Shown: positions 40,035 through 48,010 of the stretch, piece after piece
Layout: each line of letters begins with the position of its first letter
Position numbering within the stretch: the first letter of the stretch is position 1
NCBI GenBank assembly: GCA_902464615.1
Contig: CABQKA010000009.1
Location: 23,162 to 87,161, forward strand
DNA: 64,000 nucleotides
From: an uncultured Prevotella sp.
GTDB lineage: Bacteria > Bacteroidota > Bacteroidia > Bacteroidales > Bacteroidaceae
Direction: 5' to 3'
The notes under the pieces: generated by a model
What the model was told of the DNA's origin: nothing
Database searches by the model: none
The model's input: the letters and a program-made list of their open reading frames with translations, nothing else
Translations under genes and position numbers: made by a program

Positions 40035-42635
40035 TCACGCATTGCGGAACGTGAGCGTATCGCCAGAGGCATGCACCGTAATGGGGCGTGTGCGGTCCAC
40101 ATCGCCGGCCAGCAGGGCCTTGCTCAAATCGTTCAGCAACAGGCGCTGCAAGGCACGTTTCACGGGACGGGCGCCAAACTCCGGGTCGAAGCCGGCACGG
40201 GCTATCAGCTCTACGGCGTCGTCGCCTACTTCCAGACGGACGTCCTGGCTGGCCAGGCGGCGTTCTATCGTGCTTACCTGCAGGCGGACTATCTCGCTTA
40301 TCTGTTCCTTGGTCAGCGGCTCGAACATGATAATGTCGTCGATGCGGTTGAGAAACTCCGGGCGGATGGTCTTCTTCAGCATTTCGAGTACCCCGTTTTT
40401 CGTTTCTTCCAGAATGCTGTCACGCTCCGTTTCGGACTTTCGCTTCATCTCGTCGAACTTGCTCTGGATGTACTGGCTGCCGAGGTTGGACGTCATGATT
40501 ATGATGGTGTTCTTGAAGTTCACCACCCGTCCCTTGTTGTCCGTAAGACGGCCGTCGTCGAGCACTTGCAGCAAGATGTTGAACACGTCCGGATGGGCCT
40601 TTTCTATTTCGTCGAAAAGCACGACGCTGTACGGTTTCCGGCGCACGGCTTCCGTCAGCTGCCCGCCCTCATCGTATCCGACATATCCGGGAGGCGCGCC
40701 GACAAGGCGCGAGACGCTGAATTTCTCCTGATACTCGCTCATGTCGATCCGCGTCATCATGTTCTCGTCGTTAAACAGGTACTCGGCCAGCGCCTTGGCC
40801 AGCTCCGTCTTGCCCACACCGGTCGTGCCGAGGAAGATAAAGGAGCCGATAGGGCGCTTAGGGTCCTGCAGGCCGGCGCGGCTGCGGCGCACGGCATCGG
40901 CTACGGCACGGATGGCTTCCTCCTGCCCGACGACTCGTTTGTGCAGTTCCGCTTCGAGGTGAAGCAGTTTCTCGCGCTCGCTCTGGAGCATCCGGCTCAC
41001 GGGGATGCCGGTCCAGCGGGAAACGACGTCGGCGATGTCGTCCGGCGTGACTTCCTCCTTTATCATGGCCTCGCCGCCCTGCCGGTGCTTCAGTTCCTCT
41101 TGCAAGGCGGAAATGCCGTCCTGCAACGATTTCAGTTTCCCGTAGCGTATCTCGGCCACTTTCCCGTAGTCGCCCTCGCGCTCGGCGCGCTCGGCCTCAA
41201 AGCGCAGTTTCTCCATCTCCTGCCGCTTCTGCTGGATGTTGCCCAGCACCTCGCGTTCGCCTTCCCATTTGGCGCGCAGGTCTTTCTCTTCCTCTTCGAG
41301 TTTGGAGATTTCAGCGTTGAGCTGGGAGAGTTTCTGCTCGTCGTGCTCGCGTTTGATGGCCTCGCGTTCTATTTCGAGCTGACGCAGGCGGCGCGTGATT
41401 TCGTCCAGTTCCTCCGGCTGCGAGTCGCGTTCCATCCGGAGCTTGGCCGCAGCCTCGTCCATCAGGTCTATGGCTTTGTCCGGCAGGAAACGGTCCGTGA
41501 TGTAACGGTGCGAGAGCTGCACGGCCGCAATCAAGGCATCGTCCTGAATACGTACCTTATGGTGGTTCTCGTAGCGTTCCTTCAAACCGCGAAGAATAGA
41601 GATGGCATCCTCGGGCGACGGCTCGTCGACGCGGACCATCTGGAAACGGCGCTCCAGTGCCTTGTCCTTCTCGAAATACTTCTGGTATTCCTCCAGGGTC
41701 GTAGCTCCGATGCTCCGCAGCTCGCCGCGCGCCAAAGCCGGCTTCAGGATGTTGGCGGCATCCATAGCCCCCTCGCCCTTGCCCGCACCGACCAAGGTAT
41801 GAATCTCGTCAATGAAGAGGATGATATTACCCTCCGAGCGCGTCACCTCGTTGATTACGCTCTTCAGCCGTTCCTCAAACTCTCCCTTATACTTCGCGCC
41901 GGCGACGAGCGCACCCATGTCGAGCGAAAAGAGTTGCTTGTTCTTCAGGTTCTCAGGCACGTCGCCGCGCACGATACGCTCCGCCAGCCCTTCGACTATC
42001 GCCGTCTTTCCGGTCCCCGGTTCGCCGATGAGTATCGGGTTGTTCTTCGTCCGCCGGGACAGGATCTGCAACACGCGGCGTATTTCCTCGTCACGTCCGA
42101 TCACGGGGTCGAGCTTGCCCTCGCGGGCCTCTTCGACAAGATTGCGGGCGTATTTGGACAGCGCCTGATAGGTATCCTCGCTCGACTGTGAAGTGGCTTT
42201 CTGCCCGCCGCGCAGTTCCTTGACGGCCTCGCGCAACGCGCCGGCCTCCATGCCGGCATCCTTCAGAATCTGTGCGGCCATGCCTTTGCCCTCCAGCAGA
42301 GCCAGCAAAAGGGGTTCCAGGCCCACATAGCTGTCTCCTTCCTTGCGCGCCAACTCCTGCGCTTTGAGCAGGGCCTCGTTGGCGTCACGGTCCAAGTAAG
42401 GCTCTCCGCCCTGTACGCGGGGGAGGCGTTGCAATTCGCTCTCCACGGCCTTGCGCACCTGGTTGTCGTTCACGCCGGTCTTGCCGAAGAGAAACTTCGT
42501 CACGTTCTCGCCCACGGACAAGATGCCGTAAAGCAAGTGGAGCGCCGTGACAGCCTGCTGGCCGTTACCCGTTGCGCGGTCAACCGCCTTCTGCACGGCT
42601 TCCTGCGCCTTGATGGTAAAGTTTTCAAAGTTCAT
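40035..42635 (-). CDS. clpB: ATP-dependent disaggregase ClpB
   Basis: An 866-residue Hsp100 chaperone that, with DnaK, resolubilises aggregated proteins. In order: the N domain (FTIKAQEAVQKAVDRATG), AAA1 with Walker A GEPGTGKTA and GAGKGEGAMDAAN, the coiled-coil M domain (near residues 410-530) that distinguishes ClpB from ClpA/C, and AAA2 with GTTGVGKTE and ALAEYLFNDE. The length and C-terminal region are normal. Unlike most genes here it has a strong Shine-Dalgarno-like GGAGG 8 bp before the ATG. No CIRCE element or TAnnTTTG promoter is visible in the 214 bp upstream. Confidence 0.97.
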   Translation of the reverse strand: MNFENFTIKAQEAVQKAVDRATGNGQQAVTALHLLYGILSVGENVTKFLFGKTGVNDNQVRKAVESELQRLPRVQGGEPYLDRDANEALLKAQELARKEGDSYVGLEPLLLALLEGKGMAAQILKDAGMEAGALREAVKELRGGQKATSQSSEDTYQALSKYARNLVEEAREGKLDPVIGRDEEIRRVLQILSRRTKNNPILIGEPGTGKTAIVEGLAERIVRGDVPENLKNKQLFSLDMGALVAGAKYKGEFEERLKSVINEVTRSEGNIILFIDEIHTLVGAGKGEGAMDAANILKPALARGELRSIGATTLEEYQKYFEKDKALERRFQMVRVDEPSPEDAISILRGLKERYENHHKVRIQDDALIAAVQLSHRYITDRFLPDKAIDLMDEAAAKLRMERDSQPEELDEITRRLRQLEIEREAIKREHDEQKLSQLNAEISKLEEEEKDLRAKWEGEREVLGNIQQKRQEMEKLRFEAERAEREGDYGKVAEIRYGKLKSLQDGISALQEELKHRQGGEAMIKEEVTPDDIADVVSRWTGIPVSRMLQSEREKLLHLEAELHKRVVGQEEAIRAVADAVRRSRAGLQDPKRPIGSFIFLGTTGVGKTELAKALAEYLFNDENMMTRIDMSEYQEKFSVSRLVGAPPGYVGYDEGGQLTEAVRRKPYSVVLFDEIEKAHPDVFNILLQVLDDGRLTDNKGRVVNFKNTIIIMTSNLGSQYIQSKFDEMKRKSETERDSILEETKNGVLEMLKKTIRPEFLNRIDDIIMFEPLTKEQISEIVRLQVSTIERRLASQDVRLEVGDDAVELIARAGFDPEFGARPVKRALQRLLLNDLSKALLAGDVDRTRPITVHASGDTLTFRNA

Positions 42636-42645
42636 ATACTACCTC

Positions 42646-42655
42646 CGTTTTATTT
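42646..42655 (-). promoter_or_regulatory. Shine-Dalgarno-like site of clpB
   Basis: On the minus strand ACGGAGGTAG precedes the clpB ATG (42635). It stands out because genes in this window mostly lack Shine-Dalgarno sequences, which suggests strong, perhaps stress-related translation. Confidence 0.5.
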
Positions 42656-42781
42656 TCTTCTGTCTGTAATTTGTACGGAAGCTCCGGGATGCTGTGCCCG
42701 CGCTTCTACGCCATTGTTACGCGAAAACTTTGCCAGACCAGCCGGCTTGGGGGAAAACCGCATTTCTACGGACAAAATGAC

Positions 42782-42831
42782 AGGCAGGGCACGGTGTCTT
42801 TGCATGGAAGCACACCCTGCCCTGCCTTTTT
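42782..42831. terminator. Hairpin between clpB leader and the phosphoesterase gene
   Basis: AGGCAGGGCA and GGTGT pair with ACACC and TGCCCTGCCT, with one C/C mismatch, flanked by TTTTT on the + strand. It lies just past the stop codon of the minus-strand phosphoesterase gene and probably separates it from clpB. Confidence 0.65.
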
Positions 42832-42849
42832 GTCATCCTACGGCATTTT

Positions 42850-43395
42850 TCACAACTCCAGTTCGGCCAGCACCAAGCCGTCGGTCCGCCGCACACGCAG
42901 CCACCCGTCGTCGAGTGTGGCAAACGTCGGCGGGTTTCCGCCTTTGGGAAAGGTGGGCGAACCGATATTGCAGACCACCGGCCGCCCGGCCCCGGCCGGC
43001 TCGAGTTTCCACAAGTGCGTATGCCCATAAAGGAACACGTCGCAACCGGCGGCGGGCAGACGGTCTTCGCCATAGACGTGGCCGTGTGTGAGGAACAGGC
43101 GGCGCCCGCCGTCGCACACCAAGGCATAGTCGCCCATCATCGGGAAACGGAGCAGCATCTGGTCCACTTCGGAGTCGCAGTTGCCGCGCACGGCGACAAT
43201 CCGGTCGGCCCGTTCGTTCAGCAAGCCGGCCACGCCCATAGCGTCAAGCCCGGCCGGAAGCCCGTTGCGCGGACCGTAATTCAGCAAATCGCCCAAAAGC
43301 AAAAGGCGTTCGTAACCGCCCGCGTCATAGAAGCGGAGCACCTGCTCGAGCACGGGGCGCGAGCCATGAATGTCGGAGAGAATCAGGTATTTCAT
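42850..43395 (-). CDS. YfcE/MJ0936-type metallophosphoesterase
   Basis: A 181-residue calcineurin-like phosphoesterase. The five metal-binding motifs are present: ILSDIHGS, LLGDLLNYGP, VRGNCDSEV, LTHGHVYG and YGHTHL. YfcE-type enzymes hydrolyse phosphodiesters in vitro, and the physiological substrate is unknown. The start at 43395 (MKYLILSDIHG) is fixed because an upstream in-frame ATG (43431) lies within the promoter element at 43429-43436. It is a single gene, divergent from the GSCFA gene across repeat copy G. Confidence 0.93.
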   Translation of the reverse strand: MKYLILSDIHGSRPVLEQVLRFYDAGGYERLLLLGDLLNYGPRNGLPAGLDAMGVAGLLNERADRIVAVRGNCDSEVDQMLLRFPMMGDYALVCDGGRRLFLTHGHVYGEDRLPAAGCDVFLYGHTHLWKLEPAGAGRPVVCNIGSPTFPKGGNPPTFATLDDGWLRVRRTDGLVLAELEL

Positions 43396-43428
43396 AAAAG
43401 CCAAGTCTTTATGTCCGGTTTTGCCGTG

Positions 43429-43436
43429 CAAAGGTA
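43429..43436 (-). promoter_or_regulatory. -7 promoter element for the phosphoesterase gene
   Basis: TACCTTTG on the minus strand, 33 bp upstream of the chosen ATG at 43395. Confidence 0.65.
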
Positions 43437-43505
43437 GGAAATCCGCGCCAAACGGACAACGGGGCGCATCCGCCCGGCGACCTGCCCCGGCCCGGACAGC
43501 CGTTT

Positions 43506-43564
43506 ACGGGGCTTAGCCCCGTGCCGACGCCCCTAAGCCCCGTAAAAAGCGGCCTAAGCCCCGT
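43506..43564. repeat. Tripartite 59-bp palindromic element, copy G
   Basis: Units at 43506-43522 (ACGGGGCTTAGCCCCGT, a perfect palindrome apart from its central base), 43527-43543 (ACGCCCCTAAGCCCCGT) and 43548-43564 (AGCGGCCTAAGCCCCGT), with spacers gccg and aaaa. It lies in a divergent region, between two promoters, so it cannot act simply as a terminator. Confidence 0.88.
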
Positions 43565-43644
43565 TGCCCCGGAGAGCCGGAGCGAATCCGGAAACACGGG
43601 AAACACGGCACGCGGAAACAGGGAGAGAAAAACAAGGAGAAGGC

Positions 43645-43675
43645 TTTGCACGTAACACAAGTTGCCGTAATTTTG
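43645..43675 (+). promoter_or_regulatory. Promoter of the GSCFA-murF/alr operon
   Basis: TTTG (43645-43648) and TAATTTTG (43668-43675) are spaced 19 bp, a near-perfect Bacteroidetes promoter. The -7 box ends only 8 bp before the ATG at 43684, so the mRNA should be leaderless or nearly so. Confidence 0.75.
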
Positions 43676-43683
43676 CAGGGCTT

Positions 43684-44637
43684 ATGGAGTTCAGAACTGT
43701 TGTAGACCTTCCGCCCCGCCCCACGCTCCTCGAGCCTTCGGACCGTGCCGTCCTCATGGGGTCGTGCTTTGCCGAACACGTCGGCCGCCACATGGCCGTC
43801 AGCCTGCCGGCGGGACAAGTCGACGTCAACCCTTTCGGCGTGCTCTACAACCCGCACAGCCTGCGCCGGGCCCTCGACCTGCTGCTGGGGAAGCCTTTCC
43901 CCTACGAAGAAGCCCTGTTCCAAGGGCGGGACGGACTGTGGCACAGCTGGCTCCATTCGGGCGAATTTTCCGCCCCGACGGCCGAAGCCTGCCGCGAAGC
44001 CATTGCCCGCCGCCTCCGGCAAGCCGCCGGGACGCTGCGCCGGGCCAAACTGCTCGTCGTCACGTTCGGGACCGCCTTCCACTACGCCCTGGCCGACACG
44101 GGCCGCGTGGTCGCCAACTGCCACAAAGAGCCGCAGGCACGCTTCCGCGAAGTCCGTCCCGACGCAGTTTCCCTGTGTGCAAGATGGCTGGAAACGCTCG
44201 CCGCCCTCCGTGCCGCCAACCCGCAGTTGCTCACCGTGTTCACCGTCAGCCCGTACCGCTACGCCAAATACGGCTTCCACGCCTCGCAACTCAGCAAGGC
44301 CGCCCTGCTGCTCGCCGTGGACCGTCTGCTCGCCGAAGCTCCGCAGACCGCCTATTTCCCCGCCTACGAAATCGTACTGGACGAACTGCGCGACTACCGC
44401 TTTTTCGACCGCGACATGCTCCACCCCTCGCCCCAAGCCGTAGACTACGTGTGGGAACGTTTCCGCCAATGGGTGTTCAGCCCTAAGCTCGAAGCCTTCG
44501 CGGCCGAGCGCGAACGGCTGCGGAAAGCAGCCGCTCACCGCCCGCTCCACCCCGGCTCGCCGGAAGACAAGGCTTTCCGTGAGCGGCTGGCGCGGCAGAC
44601 GGAGGACTTCAGGAAGAAGTGGGGCGCAGAACCTTGA
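43684..44637 (+). CDS. GSCFA-domain protein
   Basis: A 317-residue protein of the GSCFA family, named after the motif seen here as MGSCFAEHVGRHM. It resembles SGNH/GDSL hydrolases: the GSCFA Ser block, LLVVTFGTAFHY, and the late D-x-x-H-like segment FDRDMLHPSPQAVDYVW. The enzymatic activity of the family is not established; esterase or acyl-hydrolase activity is plausible. The start at 43684 (MEFRTVVDLPPRP) matches the family. It is 23 bp upstream of the murF-alr fusion and, in my memory of Bacteroidetes genomes, often neighbours it, which hints at a cell-envelope role. Confidence 0.9.
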   Translation: MEFRTVVDLPPRPTLLEPSDRAVLMGSCFAEHVGRHMAVSLPAGQVDVNPFGVLYNPHSLRRALDLLLGKPFPYEEALFQGRDGLWHSWLHSGEFSAPTAEACREAIARRLRQAAGTLRRAKLLVVTFGTAFHYALADTGRVVANCHKEPQARFREVRPDAVSLCARWLETLAALRAANPQLLTVFTVSPYRYAKYGFHASQLSKAALLLAVDRLLAEAPQTAYFPAYEIVLDELRDYRFFDRDMLHPSPQAVDYVWERFRQWVFSPKLEAFAAERERLRKAAAHRPLHPGSPEDKAFRERLARQTEDFRKKWGAEP

Positions 44638-44660
44638 ACATAACTGTATTCATTATCTAT

Positions 44661-47183
44661 ATGCACTACACGTTAGACCAAATCAACCGGCTCATCGAAG
44701 CCCGCCGCTACGGGCATACCGATGCAGAAATCGAATGGATGCTTACGGACAGCCGTTCGTTGGCCTTCCCCGAGACCAGCCTGTTTTTCGCTTTGCGCAC
44801 CCACTTGGGCGACGGGCACAAATACATCCCGGCCCTCTACCGGCGGGGCGTGCGCAACTTTGTCGTAGGCACGCTGCCCGACAATGCGGCACAGCGTTTC
44901 CCCGACGCCAACTTTCTCCTCGTCCCCAGCCCCCTCAAGGCCCTGCAACGCATAGCCGAGGCACACCGCAAAAGCCACATGCTCCCTGTCATAGGCATCA
45001 CCGGCTCGAACGGCAAGACGGTGGTCAAGGAGTGGCTTTACCAACTGCTTTCCCCTTCGCTGGCCGTCACGCGGTCGCCCCGGTCGTACAATTCACAAAT
45101 CGGCGTGCCCCTTTCCGTACTGTTGCTCGACGGCCGCAGCCAGATCGGCCTGTTCGAGGCAGGCATCTCCCAACCGGGCGAAATGTCCGCACTCCGCCAC
45201 ATTATCCGCCCCACCATCGGCATAATGACCAACATCGGCCCGGCGCACCAGGAAAATTTCGCCACTATGGAAGAGAAATGCCTGGAAAAGCTTTCCCTCT
45301 TCCGCGATACGGAAGCGCTGGTCTACAACGCGGACGAGCGTACGGTGGCCGAATGTGTCGCAGCGATGCACTATGCCGGACAGCGCCTGGCCTGGTCGCA
45401 GCAGGACCCGGACAGCCCGCTTTTCATCGAGTCCATTGAAAAAGGCGCACGCGACACCCGCATCCGCTACCGGTTCGAGGGCCAGAGCCACGAGATGCGC
45501 ATCCCCTTCACCGACGATGCCTCGGCACGCAACTGCATACACTGCCTGGCCGCATGCCTTTACTTGAAGCTGACACCGGAAGAGACGGCAGCCCGCATGG
45601 CCGGGCTGGAGCCTGTCGCCATGCGGTTGGAAGTCATACAAGGCGCAAGGGGATGCACGCTTATCAACGACACGTACAACTCGGACATCGCCTCGCTCGA
45701 CATCGCCTTAGACTTCATGAACCGCCGGCCGGGCACGCAGGACGGCAGTCTGCCATCCAAGGAAGAAGGCAAAGAGAAAAACGAAGAGGAAGCGCCGCAC
45801 AAGACACTCATCCTCTCGGACATACTCCAGACCGGCATGGACGGGCAGGAACTCTACGCCCGCGTGGCCCAGATGGCGGCCAGCCGCGGCATAGGCCGCA
45901 TCGTAGGCGTAGGGCCGGCCATCTCGGAGGCACGCGCCCTGTTCCCCATGAAAAAGGACTTCTTCCCTTCGTGCCAGGCCCTGCTGGAAAGCGGCCTGCT
46001 CGACACGCTGCACGACGAGGAAGTGCTCATCAAGGGAGCGCGCATATTCGGCTTCGAGCAGATTACGGAAGCCCTCTCCCTGCGCGTTCACGAGACCACG
46101 CTTGAAATCAACCTCGAGGCACTGGCGGAGAACCTCAACTTCTACCGCTCGTTCATGCAGCCAGGAACCAAAATCACCTGTATGGTAAAAGCATCGGCCT
46201 ACGGCACGGGCGCCGTCGAGGTGGCCAAGACCCTGCAGGACCGCGGCGTGGACTACCTGGCCGTAGCCGTAGCCGACGAAGGGGCGGAACTGCGCCGTGC
46301 GGGCATCACGACGGGCATCATGGTCATGAATCCGGAAATGAGTTCGTTCGGCACACTTTTCTCCTACGGGCTTGAGCCAGAAGTCTACAGTTTCGGATTG
46401 CTCGACGCGCTGGTACGCGCCGCAGAAAAAGCGGGTGTGACCAACTTCCCGGTCCACATCAAACTGGACACGGGGATGCACCGCCTGGGCTTCAACCCGC
46501 AGACGGACATGCCCGCGCTCATCGCCCGCCTGCAGCGGCAGTCGTCGCTTATTCCCCGCTCCGTGTTCTCCCACTTCGTGGGCAGCGACGCCACGGAGTT
46601 CGACGACTTCTCTACGCAGCAGTTCCGGCTCTTCGACGCCGCGTCGCGCCAGTTGCAGGCCGCGTTTCCGCACCATATCCTGCGCCACATCTGCAACAGC
46701 GCGGGCATCGAGCGGTTCCCGGAACGTCACCTCGACATGGTGCGCCTGGGATTGGGGCTGTATGGCGTAGACCCCATCGACAACCGCAGGCTGCACAACG
46801 TGACGAGTCTGCGCACGACCATTCTGCAAATACGCGACGTCCCCGCAGGCGACAGCGTGGGCTACAGCCGGCGCACGTACCTGGACCGCCCGTCGCGCAT
46901 CGCGGCGCTGCCCATCGGCTATGCCGACGGACTGAACCGCCACCTGGGCAACCGCAACGGCTACTGCCTGGTGAACGGGAAACGCGCACCCTACGTGGGC
47001 AACATCTGCATGGACGTCTGCATGATTGACGTGACGGACATTGACTGCCGGGAAGGCGACCGCGCCGAAATCTTCGGGGACGCCCTGCCCGTGACCGAAC
47101 TGAGCGACCGGCTGGACACGATTCCTTACGAAGTGCTGACCTCCGTGAGCAACCGCGTAAAACGCATCTATTTCCAGCAGTGA
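44661..47183 (+). CDS. Bifunctional MurF ligase / alanine racemase
   Basis: An 840-residue fusion. Residues 1-455 are UDP-MurNAc-tripeptide:D-Ala-D-Ala ligase, with the ATP-binding GITGSNGKTVVKEW, TNIGPAHQENF and the C-terminal NDTYNSDIASL and LILSDI blocks. Residues 470-840 are a PLP-dependent alanine racemase, with the cofactor lysine in MVKASAYGTGAVEV, HIKLDTGMHRLGF and the CMDVCMIDV catalytic Tyr/Cys region. A charged linker-like loop (KEEGKEKNEEEA) lies inside the MurF part. Linking D-alanine production to its ligation is a known Bacteroidetes arrangement. Expression is from the promoter upstream of the GSCFA gene. Confidence 0.94.
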   Translation: MHYTLDQINRLIEARRYGHTDAEIEWMLTDSRSLAFPETSLFFALRTHLGDGHKYIPALYRRGVRNFVVGTLPDNAAQRFPDANFLLVPSPLKALQRIAEAHRKSHMLPVIGITGSNGKTVVKEWLYQLLSPSLAVTRSPRSYNSQIGVPLSVLLLDGRSQIGLFEAGISQPGEMSALRHIIRPTIGIMTNIGPAHQENFATMEEKCLEKLSLFRDTEALVYNADERTVAECVAAMHYAGQRLAWSQQDPDSPLFIESIEKGARDTRIRYRFEGQSHEMRIPFTDDASARNCIHCLAACLYLKLTPEETAARMAGLEPVAMRLEVIQGARGCTLINDTYNSDIASLDIALDFMNRRPGTQDGSLPSKEEGKEKNEEEAPHKTLILSDILQTGMDGQELYARVAQMAASRGIGRIVGVGPAISEARALFPMKKDFFPSCQALLESGLLDTLHDEEVLIKGARIFGFEQITEALSLRVHETTLEINLEALAENLNFYRSFMQPGTKITCMVKASAYGTGAVEVAKTLQDRGVDYLAVAVADEGAELRRAGITTGIMVMNPEMSSFGTLFSYGLEPEVYSFGLLDALVRAAEKAGVTNFPVHIKLDTGMHRLGFNPQTDMPALIARLQRQSSLIPRSVFSHFVGSDATEFDDFSTQQFRLFDAASRQLQAAFPHHILRHICNSAGIERFPERHLDMVRLGLGLYGVDPIDNRRLHNVTSLRTTILQIRDVPAGDSVGYSRRTYLDRPSRIAALPIGYADGLNRHLGNRNGYCLVNGKRAPYVGNICMDVCMIDVTDIDCREGDRAEIFGDALPVTELSDRLDTIPYEVLTSVSNRVKRIYFQQ

Positions 47184-47203
47184 CGGGCCAGGCCCGAAAA
47201 CAA

Positions 47204-47248
47204 GCGTCGGCGTCCGTGCAACATGCGCACGGGCGCCGACGCGCTTTT
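47204..47248 (+). terminator. Terminator of the murF-alr operon
   Basis: GCGTCGGCGTCCGTGC (47204-47219) pairs with GCACGGGCGCCGACGC (47227-47242), with one mismatch, followed by GCTTTT. Confidence 0.72.
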
Positions 47249-47256
47249 CAGTCCGC

Positions 47257-47315
47257 ACGGGGCTTATTCCCGTCGGCACGGCCCTAAGCCCCGTGCGGAC
47301 GGGAATAAGCCCCGT
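47257..47315. repeat. Tripartite 59-bp palindromic element, copy H
   Basis: Units at 47257-47273 (ACGGGGCTTATTCCCGT), 47278-47294 (ACGGCCCTAAGCCCCGT) and 47299-47315 (ACGGGAATAAGCCCCGT), with spacers cggc and gcgg. Units 1 and 3 are exact reverse complements although neither is itself a perfect palindrome, which is evidence for pairing between units. Confidence 0.88.
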
Positions 47316-47372
47316 GGTCAAACACACTACCGGCGGCCGACACGCCTTAAAGCCCACAGGCAGGCAACCCGG

Positions 47373-47840
47373 TCAATACGCCTCGCGCTCCGGCTTCGCG
47401 CGCCAGGAATCGAAAGGCTCGCCGCCTTCGGACGGGAGCAGGCGGAAGGACGGCAAACGGCGGGCCCCGGCCGGCAAGGCCAGTTCGCGGTAAATCAGGG
47501 AATCGTCAAAGCCCGCGCGGGTTGCGTCGTCCTTCGTAGCCGCGTAGAAAAGCCGGTCCAGGTGCGCCCAATAAATCGCCCCGAGACACATGGGGCAGGG
47601 CTCGCAAGAGGCGTATATATCGCAGCCGGAAAGGTCGTGCGTCCCCAATCGGGCCGCGGCGGCGCGGATGGCTTGCACTTCGGCATGGGCCGTCGGGTCG
47701 TGGGCCGCCGTCACGCGGTTCGTCCCGACGGCAATGACCTCGCCCCCACGGGCAATGACGGCGCCGAACGGGCCGCCGCCACTGGCCACGTTCTCGCGCG
47801 CCAGCGTTATGGCCTGGCGCATCAATGTTTCCTTATCCAT
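47373..47840 (-). CDS. guaD: Guanine deaminase-like nucleoside/base deaminase
   Basis: A 155-residue zinc-dependent deaminase of the cytidine-deaminase fold. The zinc site is His52-Ala-Glu54 (HAEVQAI) and PCPMC (Cys82, Cys85), with the guanine-deaminase-like continuation CLGAIYWAHLDRLFYAATKDDA. Members such as B. subtilis GuaD convert guanine to xanthine; tRNA adenosine deaminase TadA is the main alternative but normally carries different flanking residues. The gene is monocistronic and divergent from pepT, with its own TACATTTG element. Confidence 0.85.
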   Translation of the reverse strand: MDKETLMRQAITLARENVASGGGPFGAVIARGGEVIAVGTNRVTAAHDPTAHAEVQAIRAAAARLGTHDLSGCDIYASCEPCPMCLGAIYWAHLDRLFYAATKDDATRAGFDDSLIYRELALPAGARRLPSFRLLPSEGGEPFDSWRAKPEREAY

Positions 47841-47861
47841 AATTCCGTTTTAGAGAGCACA

Positions 47862-47869
47862 CAAATGTA
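47862..47869 (-). promoter_or_regulatory. -7 promoter element for the deaminase gene
   Basis: TACATTTG on the minus strand, 22 bp upstream of the ATG at 47840. Confidence 0.6.
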
Positions 47870-47904
47870 AGCATTATTTTCGGATGTATTCCAGTAAAAA
47901 TGCT

Positions 47905-47912
47905 TAACTTTG
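47905..47912 (+). promoter_or_regulatory. -7 promoter element for pepT
   Basis: TAACTTTG, 98 bp upstream of the ATG at 48011. The intervening GC-rich leader has no recognised element. Confidence 0.55.
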
Positions 47913-48010
47913 CGAATATCAAAACTGCCACGGCCACCCACCGCCCGGACACGCGATAAAAGTGCCGGGAGGGCGGGACACGGCCCGGCCGCCACCCAAA
48001 TAACAGCACT

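Noticed and set aside
33000..42200. Other long open frames antisense to lptD, clpB, recA and the sulfatase
   Set aside because: They mirror codon positions of recognised genes on the opposite strand, show arginine/valine-rich compositions without domains, and have no promoters.
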